Shown: positions 26,068 to 32,951 of the stretch, piece by piece
How the letters are laid out: every line of letters begins with the position of its first letter
Numbering within the stretch: the stretch's first letter is position 1
Source: Chloroflexota bacterium
Lineage (GTDB): Bacteria > Chloroflexota > JAHJIN01
Direction: 5' to 3'
NCBI GenBank assembly: GCA_018823415.1
Contig: JAHJIN010000608.1
Span: 1-39,719, forward strand
DNA length: 39,719 nt
Notes under the pieces: model-generated
Databases searched by the model: none
The model's input: the letters and a program-made list of their open reading frames with translations, nothing else
What the model was told of the DNA's origin: nothing
Position numbers and translations under genes: made by a program

Positions 26068-26937
26068 ATGGACGACCACCTGCCTGCTGCCGCCATCGAA
26101 GCCGAACGCCGCCGTCTGGCCGGGCTGCTCCAGGACCGCGTCATCGAACCCCTCAATCTCCTCCTGGCCCAGGCCAACGTGTACGAGCAAAGCCTGGGCG
26201 CCAATCCCCAGGCGCGCCTGGCTGTGTCGGTATTGACCAGCCTGGCCCGCCAGACGCTCCAGCAGGCGCGCGATCTGGAAGCCAACCTGCACCCGGCCAT
26301 CCTAGAGACCCTGGGACTGGAGCCGGCCCTGGATGCCCTGGTCAACCAATTCGTGCGTGCCCACGGTCTGCAAGTCACCCTGGCCGTGGAACGTCTCCCC
26401 GAGCGGCTCCCGGCTTCCGTCGAGCTGGCCCTGTTCCGCGTGACCCAGGATGTGCTGGACCGCGCCGTGCGCTACGCAAGGGCCTCGCGGGTCAGCATCC
26501 GGCTGGAGCGCCGCGATGCGTACCTGAGCTTTCGCTTATCCGACAACGGCCTCCCTGCCCCTCCCCCAGCGGGGCCATGGTCCGGCGCAGCCGGGGAGGG
26601 GCAGGGAGGGGGAGATTTGTCTCTCCTCCGCGCCGCGTGCCAGCGCATCGAGCAACTGGGCGGCCTCGTCGAGATGGGTACCGGGCCTCACGGCGGCCTG
26701 GCGCTGACGATCCGCCTGGCAATCGCGACGCCGGCCCAACTGACGCCCCGGGAGATGGAGGTGCTCCAATTGCTGGCCCAGGGCTTGAGCAACCGGGACA
26801 TCGCCCGGCGACTGGTTATCAGCTCCCGCACCGTCAACTTTCACCTGGACAACGTCTATGCCAAGCTGGGCGTCCACTCGCGTACCGAGGCGGCCGTCTA
26901 TGCTCTGCAGCGTGGCTGGGTGCGCGACCCTGGTTAG
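26068..26937 (+). CDS. Degenerate sensor-kinase-like domain fused to a LuxR-type DNA-binding domain
   Basis: A 289-residue regulator. Residues 10-80 resemble the dimerisation helix pair of NarL-partner (HisKA_3) kinases, but the phosphoacceptor His of the usual LHD is Gln (Q22 in LLQDRV). Residues of about 85-216 resemble an HATPase fold: an N-box-like QDVLDRAVRYARAS has Arg (R132) where Asn is expected, and a G1-like SDNG lies at 158-161. About 20 residues rich in Gly/Pro/Ala follow, encoded by an inserted palindrome. Residues 224-284 are a GerE/LuxR helix-turn-helix (LTPREMEVLQLLAQGLSNRDIARRL). Kinase activity is therefore unlikely; a one-component regulator that may still bind a ligand or nucleotide is inferred. 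It sits 12 bases after kynU and may regulate it. Confidence 0.83.
   Translation: MDDHLPAAAIEAERRRLAGLLQDRVIEPLNLLLAQANVYEQSLGANPQARLAVSVLTSLARQTLQQARDLEANLHPAILETLGLEPALDALVNQFVRAHGLQVTLAVERLPERLPASVELALFRVTQDVLDRAVRYARASRVSIRLERRDAYLSFRLSDNGLPAPPPAGPWSGAAGEGQGGGDLSLLRAACQRIEQLGGLVEMGTGPHGGLALTIRLAIATPAQLTPREMEVLQLLAQGLSNRDIARRLVISSRTVNFHLDNVYAKLGVHSRTEAAVYALQRGWVRDPG
26550..26609. repeat. Palindromic repeat inserted in frame inside a coding region
   Basis: A perfect 17-base-pair inverted repeat: arms at 26550-26566 (CCTCCCTGCCCCTCCCC) and 26593-26609 with a 26-base loop. It replaces the short loop after the G1-like SDNG of the regulator at 26068 with about 20 low-complexity residues and keeps the frame. 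This looks like a REP/MITE-type element that landed in a tolerant loop. Confidence 0.8.
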
Positions 26938-26958
26938 AGCCTAACCAGCGGAATTTTT
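26930..26958 (+). terminator. Terminator overlapping the regulator's stop codon
   Basis: CTGGTTAG (26930-26937) pairs perfectly with CTAACCAG (26941-26948) around a three-base loop. The stop codon TAG is inside the left arm. A five-T run (26954-26958) follows after a short gap, within the 34-base repeat. Confidence 0.6.
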
Positions 26959-26978
26959 GTACAGTGAACAAGAATATC
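26945..26978. repeat. 34-base hairpin repeat, copy B
   Basis: The second copy of the repeat at 24637-24670 (27 of 34 identical). The hairpin is kept through a G-T pair: 26953-26960 with 26968-26975. Like copy A it starts seven to eight bases after a stop codon on the plus strand. Confidence 0.68.
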
Positions 26979-27069
26979 CAAAAGCGCCACCCAGGTTGGC
27001 TCTGGTTTATCCAGGTTAGGTTAACAGGTCAAAACCCGTCATCTGCCCGTTCCTCCTGACCCCACGCCC

Positions 27070-27078
27070 TGCTACAAT
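27070..27078 (+). promoter_or_regulatory. Possible extended -10 promoter for the orphan CpaF-like gene
   Basis: TGCTACAAT is an extended -10 (TG-N-TACAAT), 52 bases before ATG 27131. No good -35 is seen, which is acceptable for an extended -10. Confidence 0.45.
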
Positions 27079-27130
27079 AGAGGCGTCAACCAATCCGCCA
27101 ATCCCCAATTTGCAAACAGGAGGAAAAACG

Positions 27131-28228
27131 ATGAACACCCCGGAATACGCGCACCTGCTGGGTCCCCTGGAACCGTTGTGGAACGACCCCGACATAGACG
27201 AGATCATGGTCGATGGCTACGAGCGAGTTTATGTGGAACGCTATGGCCGGTCTTGCCAGTTCGAGGACGTGCCCGGCTGCTTTCGCGACAACGCGCATCT
27301 GATGGAGGTCATAGACGCGGTTCTCGCGTCGCTGGGGCACAAGGTCGATGAAGCGTCCCCGCTCATCGACGCGCGCTTGCCTGATGGCTCTCGCATGAAC
27401 GTGGTTCTGCCGCCTATTTCGCCTATCGGACCGGTGCTGACCATGCGCAAATTCACGCGCCAGCCGCTGACCGTTGATGATCTGCTGGGCTTTGGCTGCT
27501 GGAGCGCGGACATGGTGGCATTCCTCCGGGCCTGCGTCCTGGCCCGGCTCAACATTGCGGTGGCCGGCGGCACCGGATCAGGCAAAACTACCATCCTCAA
27601 CATCCTCGCCGATATGATTCCCGCCGACGAGCGCGTCGTCGCCATCCAGAACGTGGACGAGTTGCACATCGCCAAAAAGTACCTGGTCAAGCTGGACAGC
27701 CGGCCAGCAGACCAGGAAGGGCGGGGCGAAGTGACCGTGCGGGATCTGGTGATCAATGGCTTGCGCATGCGCCCGGATCGCATTATTCTGGGCGAGTGCC
27801 GGGGGCCAGAGGCGCTGGATATCCTGCACGCCATGAACACTGGCCACGAGGGCACGCTGTTGAGCATTCATGCCACCAGCCCTCACGACGTGCTGGCCCG
27901 ACTGGAGATGATGGTCACGTTCGCCAACCTGTCCATCCCGTTGTTGACCGTGCGCCAGATGATGGCCTCGGCCATTCATCTGATCACGTACCAGGAGTTG
28001 CTGTCCGACGGCACCCGCAAGGTGCTCAAGGTCGCGGAGGTGGCCGGCATGCAGGGCGACGTGGTGGCGCTGCGCGACGTGTTCGAGTTCCGGCAGACCG
28101 GCGTGGAGGACGGCCGGATCACCGGCTACTATACCGCCACCGGCCACGTCCCCGCGTTTCTGGACCGCATCCGGGCCGCCGGTGTCGAGCTGGGAGAGGG
28201 GTTCTTTGCGCCCCAGGTCGAGTGCTGA
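27131..28228 (+). CDS. Orphan CpaF/TadA-like secretion ATPase (short form)
   Basis: A 365-residue type II/IV secretion ATPase resembling the cpaF at 10819 but lacking its first ~100 residues. It starts at the N-domain (DIDEIMVDGYERVYVERYGR). Walker A GGTGSGKTT (146-154), RIILGECRG (217-225) and the His-box TGHEGTLLSIHATS (237-250) are intact, so it should hydrolyse ATP. No platform (TadB/C) or pilin genes are adjacent. It could be a second motor for the Tad platform, a regulator of it, or part of a separate machine encoded elsewhere. ATG 27131 follows AGGAGG by several bases; a start at 27110 would overlap the ribosome site. The stop is followed by the inverted repeat at 28251, which can double as a terminator. 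Confidence 0.9.
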   Translation: MNTPEYAHLLGPLEPLWNDPDIDEIMVDGYERVYVERYGRSCQFEDVPGCFRDNAHLMEVIDAVLASLGHKVDEASPLIDARLPDGSRMNVVLPPISPIGPVLTMRKFTRQPLTVDDLLGFGCWSADMVAFLRACVLARLNIAVAGGTGSGKTTILNILADMIPADERVVAIQNVDELHIAKKYLVKLDSRPADQEGRGEVTVRDLVINGLRMRPDRIILGECRGPEALDILHAMNTGHEGTLLSIHATSPHDVLARLEMMVTFANLSIPLLTVRQMMASAIHLITYQELLSDGTRKVLKVAEVAGMQGDVVALRDVFEFRQTGVEDGRITGYYTATGHVPAFLDRIRAAGVELGEGFFAPQVEC

Positions 28229-28250
28229 CAAATATCGTTCCCGATTGCCA

Positions 28251-28279
28251 AAACCAGACCGACCAGTCGGTCTGGTTTT
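28251..28279 (+). terminator. Inverted repeat ending the orphan ATPase transcript; contains operator copy 1
   Basis: A 28-base near-perfect palindrome (28251-28278; 26 of 28 positions symmetric) followed by a run of T. It begins 22 bases after the stop of the gene at 27131. As RNA it forms a long stem with a tiny loop; as DNA its core is the same 18-base site found again at 28339. Confidence 0.65.
28256..28273. promoter_or_regulatory. Predicted TetR-type operator, copy 1 (upstream)
   Basis: AGACCGACCAGTCGGTCT, an inverted repeat. It differs from the site at 28339 at three of 18 positions, all central to the half-sites. The centres of the two sites are 83 bases apart, near eight helical turns. 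The binding protein is inferred to be the TetR product at 29299. Confidence 0.65.
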
Positions 28280-28302
28280 AAGGTTTAATGGTCTCAAACC
28301 TC

Positions 28303-28332
28303 TTGACAACGACGGACCGCCAGGCGTATAAT
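28303..28332 (+). promoter_or_regulatory. Near-consensus sigma-70 promoter of the TetR-type operon
   Basis: TTGACA (28303-28308) and TATAAT (28327-28332), both perfect consensus hexamers with an 18-base spacer. It lies between the two copies of the predicted operator, 45 bases before the first start. It is the strongest promoter in the window by eye. Confidence 0.85.
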
Positions 28333-28338
28333 AACTCT

Positions 28339-28356
28339 AGACTGACTGGTCGGTCT
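28339..28356. promoter_or_regulatory. Predicted TetR-type operator, copy 2 (over the transcription start)
   Basis: AGACTGACTGGTCGGTCT, the core of a 26-base near-palindrome (28335-28360; CTCTAGAC and GTCTAGAG ends). It begins seven bases after the -10, so a bound repressor would cover the start site. It matches the upstream copy at 28256. Confidence 0.75.
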
Positions 28357-28376
28357 AGAGCTTGCTGGAGGGATGG

Positions 28377-28991
28377 ATGGACGTCAACCTCATCGCCTGG
28401 CTCAATGTCATCGTACTGATCCTCTCGGCATTGTTGTGCCTATTCTTCTACGCCAAGAGCGCCGGGCCGGCGGCCCTGGAGCGCCGGATTGGGGAACGGG
28501 CCTATCGCCGGTGCGCGTGGTACCGGGTCATCGCCTCGGTTTTCATGACGATTGCTAGCCTCAACTATGTCGTCTATGTGTTCTACCCCCTGCCCATTTC
28601 CCTGCCTCGCACCTTTCCCTGGGACTGGTGGGTTTCGGCTCTCATCGCCGTGCTCATCGCCATTCCCGGCGGCTACCTCTGGCTCAGGGGCATGAAGGAT
28701 GCCGGGAAAGAGACCATGATCCCGGAGAAGGGGCACACCCTCTACAGCGGCATCTACCGCACCATCCGGCACCCCCAGGCCCTGGGCGAGGTGACGTTCT
28801 GGTGGGTGATAGCGTTCCTGCTGCACTCGCCGTTCCTGGTGCTGGTCTCCTTCATTTGGCTACCCATCTTTGCCCTCATGTGCCTGGCCGAAGAGCGCGA
28901 TTTGGTTATCCGCTACGGCCAGGCGTATGAGGACTATAAACGGAACACCGGATTCGTCATACCCAAGCGACAAGCAACGAGCAACCAGTAG
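28377..28991 (+). CDS. Isoprenylcysteine carboxyl methyltransferase-like membrane protein
   Basis: A 204-residue membrane protein of the ICMT/phospholipid methyltransferase (PEMT-like) family. It has helices at about 5-25, 50-70, 84-103 and a pair at 138-172. The C-terminal SAM-binding signature is clear: GIYRTIRHPQALGE (125-138) and EERDLVIRYGQAYEDYKRN (172-190). It probably methylates a lipid or small lipophilic molecule; bacterial members rarely act on prenylated proteins. ATG 28377 is preceded by GGAGGG; ATG 28373 is out of frame, and TTG 28362 is possible. It is first in the TetR-controlled operon. Confidence 0.85.
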   Translation: MDVNLIAWLNVIVLILSALLCLFFYAKSAGPAALERRIGERAYRRCAWYRVIASVFMTIASLNYVVYVFYPLPISLPRTFPWDWWVSALIAVLIAIPGGYLWLRGMKDAGKETMIPEKGHTLYSGIYRTIRHPQALGEVTFWWVIAFLLHSPFLVLVSFIWLPIFALMCLAEERDLVIRYGQAYEDYKRNTGFVIPKRQATSNQ

Positions 28992-29001
28992 GAGGCGAAA
29001 A

Positions 29002-29289
29002 ATGAGTGGTGCACTGATCGTCATGTTCGTGGTGTGGATCGTCGTCGGGGCGCTGGCCGGGTGGCTGGTGCCACTATTGGCCAAGAGCAAGCCGCCCTAT
29101 GGTCTGGCGGCGGACCTCATCGTCAGCATCGTGGTCATGATCGTCATCGGCCTGGGAGACTGGTTCATCATCCCGGCCATGTTTCCTCAGTTTGATGGGT
29201 TGATCAAGTTCGTGGCTGCCATCCTGGAGCCGCTCACCGGCGTGCTCATCGCGCTGTGGCTCATGCGGTGGTGGAAGAAGCGCAGCTAG
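29002..29289 (+). CDS. Small membrane protein (GlsB/YeaQ/YmgE-like, tentative)
   Basis: A 95-residue protein of three hydrophobic helices (about 4-24, 35-55, 63-86) ending in a basic WWKKRS tail. The IVVGALAGWLVPLL and GLAADLIVSIVVMIVIGLGDW stretches loosely recall the YeaQ/YmgE transglycosylase-associated family, but the match is weak and DUF status is possible. AGGAGG precedes ATG 29002, ten bases after the previous stop. It is cotranscribed with the TetR gene, which starts nine bases after its stop. Confidence 0.72.
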   Translation: MSGALIVMFVVWIVVGALAGWLVPLLAKSKPPYGLAADLIVSIVVMIVIGLGDWFIIPAMFPQFDGLIKFVAAILEPLTGVLIALWLMRWWKKRS

Positions 29290-29298
29290 GAGGGCTTC

Positions 29299-29922
29299 AT
29301 GACACCTTCCAAAACCGACGTCGCCGACGAGCGGCGCCAGCAGATCCAGGAGGCCGCCCTGCGCTGCTTTGCTCGCAAGGGCTATGACCGGACCACCATG
29401 GACGACATCGCCCAGGAGAGCGGGTTGAGCAAGGGCGCTATCTACTGGTATTTCAAGAGCAAGCGCGACCTGTCCATCGCCATCTTTATGGACATCATGC
29501 AGGGGAGCGAGGAGGGCATGGCCGAAGTGCTGGCCGATCCGGCTCTCCCTGTCCGGGAAAAGCTCCGTTTGGTGGGACGGGCCACCGTCGAGATGATGGA
29601 GCAGGACCCGGCCCTGGTGCCGGTGATGCTCGATTTCTGGGCTACCACCATCCACGACGAGCAAACCGAGGAATTGATGCGCCAGGTGTACGAAACCTAT
29701 ATGGCGATGATCGGCGATCTGGTGCAGGCCGGCATCGAGCGCGGCGAGTTCCGGCCGGTGAACGCAGCGCACGTGTCGGCCTTTGTCATGGCCGGCCTGG
29801 ATGGCCTGATGATGGTCAAGCACCTGGGCGTCGGCGAATTCGACTGGTCGGCCACAGTGGACACCTTTGTCGACGTCCTGGTGGATGGGCTCCGGCCCCG
29901 CACCGGCGAGGAGCCGACATGA
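29299..29922 (+). CDS. TetR/AcrR family transcriptional regulator
   Basis: A 207-residue TetR repressor-type protein. The N-terminal helix-turn-helix is clear (RQQIQEAALRCFARKGYDRTT, DDIAQESGLSKGAIYWYFKSK; roughly 13-55). The C-terminal ligand and dimer domain has no readable ligand. It lies third in its own operon, and the operon's promoter carries two copies of an inverted repeat of TetR-operator size, so it probably represses this promoter until a ligand binds. Its stop overlaps the next ATG by four bases. The ligand is likely a substrate of the exporter encoded next to it; that is inference. Confidence 0.94.
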   Translation: MTPSKTDVADERRQQIQEAALRCFARKGYDRTTMDDIAQESGLSKGAIYWYFKSKRDLSIAIFMDIMQGSEEGMAEVLADPALPVREKLRLVGRATVEMMEQDPALVPVMLDFWATTIHDEQTEELMRQVYETYMAMIGDLVQAGIERGEFRPVNAAHVSAFVMAGLDGLMMVKHLGVGEFDWSATVDTFVDVLVDGLRPRTGEEPT

Positions 29923-31031
29923 GCATTCGCAAGACCTGGGCCGTGGTGAAAAAAGAGACCCGGCACATCCTGCGCAATCCCGGCTCGTTCGCCCTGGTCA
30001 CGCTGTCGCCATTGTTCATCCTGCTGACGTTCGCCTACTCGTTCTCCGTGGACATTACCAACGTGGCCGTGGCTGTGGTGGACCTCGATCGGACCTCGCT
30101 CTCGCGCGAGTTTATCGCGGCCGCGTTCAGCACTGCCGACATTCGCCTGGCCTATTACGTGAACAGCACCCAGGACGTGGAAGACCTGTTCCTGGGCGAC
30201 CAGGCCAAGGCGGCGCTGATCATCCCCCCGGGCTTTATGCGTGACGTGCTGGCCCGGCGACCCACCGAGGTGCAGATCCTGGTGGACGGCACAGACCCCA
30301 ACACGGCTAATCACTGCCTGAGCCAGTTGGCCGGCGTCACGATGGATTTTGCGCTTCGGCACGGCGGCCTGGACGCAGCCGCGGCTTCCCCCATCGACCT
30401 GCGTGTCCGCACCTGGTTCAACCCGGATTTCAGCACCATCGTGGCCTTTGTGCCGGTGATGGTGGCAGCGGCCATGGGAATGCTGGGTGTGGCCGTCTCG
30501 GTGGCCCTGGTCCGCGAGCGCGAGATCGGTACTCTGGAGACGCTCATCGCCACGCCGTTGAGCCGGCTGGAGCTCATCGTGGGCAAGCTGATCCCCTACG
30601 TGGTCAACGGCATGATCAGCGTGGTGCTGTGCGCGCTGGTGGCCGTCTACTGGTTCCAGGTGCCGTTCCGGGGCAACTTTTTTTTGTTCCTGATCCTCTC
30701 GGCCGATTTCCTGCTGGCGGCCTTGAGCCTGGGCCTGCTCTGCTCCATCCTGTTCCGGTCCCAGCAGGTGGCCCTGCTGGTGACGCTGCTGATCTTTCTC
30801 TTTCCCAGCTTCTTCCTGTCCGGCATTTTTTATCCCCTGGCGGCCATGTCGCCCATCATGCTGATGGAGGCGTACGCGCTGCCGGGCACACACTATGTCA
30901 CCATCTGTCGGGGCATGTTCCTCAAGGGCTTGGGCCTGGGCGATTTGCTATTCCCCACGTTCGTGCTCCTGGCGATGGCGGTGGGACTCATCGCGGTGGA
31001 TGTGGTGGCGTTCAAGAAGCGATTGGCGTGA
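29919..31031 (+). CDS. ABC-2 type transporter permease (first)
   Basis: A 370-residue permease of the ABC-2 (YbhS/YbhR-like) type. An N-terminal helix (about 23-43) is followed by a large extracytoplasmic domain (about 44-185; VAVAVVDLDRTSLSREFI). A cluster of helices (about 190-365) holds the permease core (RERELGTLE-like REREIGTLETLIATPLSRLELIVGKLIPY). It should pair with the permease at 31058 and an ATPase, probably the one at 36133, to export a hydrophobic compound or drug. The start codon overlaps the TetR stop, coupling export to its regulator. Confidence 0.93.
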   Translation: MSIRKTWAVVKKETRHILRNPGSFALVTLSPLFILLTFAYSFSVDITNVAVAVVDLDRTSLSREFIAAAFSTADIRLAYYVNSTQDVEDLFLGDQAKAALIIPPGFMRDVLARRPTEVQILVDGTDPNTANHCLSQLAGVTMDFALRHGGLDAAAASPIDLRVRTWFNPDFSTIVAFVPVMVAAAMGMLGVAVSVALVREREIGTLETLIATPLSRLELIVGKLIPYVVNGMISVVLCALVAVYWFQVPFRGNFFLFLILSADFLLAALSLGLLCSILFRSQQVALLVTLLIFLFPSFFLSGIFYPLAAMSPIMLMEAYALPGTHYVTICRGMFLKGLGLGDLLFPTFVLLAMAVGLIAVDVVAFKKRLA

Positions 31032-31033
31032 TG

Positions 31034-31047
31034 CACGATACACGATA
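31034..31047. repeat. Tandem 7-mer repeat between the two permease genes
   Basis: CACGATA occurs twice in direct succession in the 26-base gap between the permease genes. It lies just upstream of the AGGTAGG-like ribosome site of the second permease. Confidence 0.55.
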
Positions 31048-31057
31048 CAGGTAGGCT

Positions 31058-32179
31058 ATGCTACGACGAATTCTGAACCTGGTGCAAAAAGAGTTCATCC
31101 AGTTGGCGCGGGACCGGTTCCTGGCTCCCTTTATCATCCTGGGACCGCTGACCGAACTGACGCTTATCGCCTGGGCCACGTCTACGCCCATCGAGTACCT
31201 GCCCACGGCCATCGTGGACCTGGACCGGTCGCCGGCGAGCCGTGCGCTGGTGGTGACGCTGCAGAACAGCAAGACATTTGACCCGACTGTCTACCTGGAC
31301 GATACGGACCGCATCGCTGGCCTCATCGACCAGGGCACGGTGACGGCGGTCGTGGTCATCCCCCCGGACTTTGAGTCCGACCTGCGGGCCGGCCGTCAGC
31401 CGGAGGTCCAGGTCATCGCCGATGGGTCGGACCACACAGCCGCAGCCGTGGTATCGGCCTCGGCCGAGGGCGCTGTTGCCAGCTTTGGCTGGAGCTATGT
31501 GCGGCAACTGGCCGCTGCGCAGAACCTCCCGCCGCCCGAGATCGATCCCCGGGTCCGGGTCTGGTTCAACGAAGACCTGCGCGCGGCCAACTTTGAGGTG
31601 CCCTCGGAGCTGGGGCTCATGCTGGCGGCCGTCACGCAGATGATCGCCTGCCTGGGCATCGTCCGGGAACGCGAGTTGGGCACACTGGAGCAGCTCCTGG
31701 TGACGCCCACCCGGCCCCTGGAACTCGTGGTGGGCAAGGCGTCCACGGCACTGGTCATTGCCTTTGTATTCTTTTTGCTGGCGCTGTCCATCTCCATTTT
31801 CCTGTTCGGCGTCCCCATGCGCGGGTCGTGGCTGGCGCTGGCCGCCATTGCCCTGCTCATGATCCTGGCCGAACTGGCCGTGGGGCTCATGATCTCGACC
31901 ATCAGCGGCACCCAGCAGCAGGCGTTGCTCCTGGTGTTCGTGGTCATCTTTGTGGAGGTGGTGTTCGCCGGCTATGCCTTCCCGGTGTCCACCATGCCCG
32001 AGCCGCTACAGTTCATCGCCAACTTTGTGCCGATGAAGCACTTTCTCATCGTGATGCGCGGGATCATGCTAAAAGGGTCCAGTCTCACGTATTTCGGCTA
32101 TGAGATTGGCATGATGGCGGTGCTGGCGCTGGCGGCCAATGCGGTGACGCTGATGGTGTTCCGGCGGCGGTTGGATTAG
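31058..32179 (+). CDS. ABC-2 type transporter permease (second)
   Basis: A 373-residue ABC-2 permease, a divergent paralogue of the one at 29919. It has the same layout: an N-terminal helix, an extracytoplasmic domain (TAIVDLDRSPASRALVVTL), then a helix cluster with RERELGTLEQLLVTPTRPLELVVGK. The two permeases would form a heterodimer. AGGTAGG lies ahead of ATG 31058. No ATPase follows directly; the nearest is at 36133, five genes on. Confidence 0.93.
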   Translation: MLRRILNLVQKEFIQLARDRFLAPFIILGPLTELTLIAWATSTPIEYLPTAIVDLDRSPASRALVVTLQNSKTFDPTVYLDDTDRIAGLIDQGTVTAVVVIPPDFESDLRAGRQPEVQVIADGSDHTAAAVVSASAEGAVASFGWSYVRQLAAAQNLPPPEIDPRVRVWFNEDLRAANFEVPSELGLMLAAVTQMIACLGIVRERELGTLEQLLVTPTRPLELVVGKASTALVIAFVFFLLALSISIFLFGVPMRGSWLALAAIALLMILAELAVGLMISTISGTQQQALLLVFVVIFVEVVFAGYAFPVSTMPEPLQFIANFVPMKHFLIVMRGIMLKGSSLTYFGYEIGMMAVLALAANAVTLMVFRRRLD

Positions 32180-32191
32180 CTGGGAACTGGG

Positions 32192-32213
32192 GATTGGTAG
32201 ATTGGTATTTGGT
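32192..32213. repeat. Tandem GATTGGTA repeat
   Basis: GATTGGTA twice, then TTTGGT, in the gap after the second permease. A six-base-pair hairpin (CGGAAC 32217-32222 with GTTCCG 32233-32238) follows it. Confidence 0.55.
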
Positions 32214-32269
32214 GAGCGGAACGCGGGTTCGTGTTCCGTTCAAGACACAGCACACGAGGAGAAACACCG

Positions 32270-32884
32270 ATGTCTCTAGAAGTACCTTGTAGCTGGCAAC
32301 CTTCTTCAGACTGCCAGGGCTGCTCCATCGAAGGCCGGCTCATGTGTCGCTTTGAGTCAAAGGACATGCTCACGTTCTTGATGAACGGTCTGGCCTTTGG
32401 GGTGACGGCCATCGCCGGCACGATCCACGCCGGGTACTGGTGGGCTCTCTTGTTGTGGCTGGCCTACTCGCTGTTCTTTTTCTTTGTATGGGAGGCGCGC
32501 ATCCTGTGCAGTCACTGTCCCATGTGGACCGAGGAAAGTCGCGTGCTGCATTGTCACGCCAACAGCGGTGTCATCAAGATCTGGAAATATCGCCCCGGCC
32601 CCATGAGCCGCTGGGAGCAGGCCCAGTTCATCGTCGGCGCGCTGCTCTGGCTGGGCTTCCCGTTCATCTTTTTGCTGCTGGGGCAAGAGTACCTGCTGAC
32701 GCTGATCGGACTGGCGGGGGCGGTCAGCGCCGTGTATGGCCTGCGCCAGACCGGCTGTAGCCGGTGCATCAACTTTTCCTGTCCGATCAACACCGTCCCC
32801 AAGCCCGTCGTGGATGCGTATCTGGAACGCAATCCCGAGATGCGGGCGGCGTGGGAAGCCAGCGGCTATCGTCTTGGCGAGTAA
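32270..32884 (+). CDS. Ten-cysteine membrane protein of unknown function
   Basis: A 204-residue protein not assigned to a family. Four hydrophobic helices lie at about 33-50, 54-74, 120-138 and 141-158. The ten cysteines fall in three groups at the membrane edges: C7, C15, C18, C26; C80, C83, C95; and C163, C166, C171. The CxxC spacing suggests metal or iron-sulfur binding, or redox thiols. If the helices are as predicted, the groups may lie on one face. ATG 32270 is chosen with GAGGAG just upstream. The pentaheme cytochrome gene lies two genes on, so an electron-transfer role is possible but unproven. Confidence 0.78.
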   Translation: MSLEVPCSWQPSSDCQGCSIEGRLMCRFESKDMLTFLMNGLAFGVTAIAGTIHAGYWWALLLWLAYSLFFFFVWEARILCSHCPMWTEESRVLHCHANSGVIKIWKYRPGPMSRWEQAQFIVGALLWLGFPFIFLLLGQEYLLTLIGLAGAVSAVYGLRQTGCSRCINFSCPINTVPKPVVDAYLERNPEMRAAWEASGYRLGE

Positions 32885-32951
32885 AGTAGGCTTTTGTTCG
32901 TCGGCCTGATCGCGCCGGGCCGTAAAACGGTGCAGTGAATTGGGAGGTACC

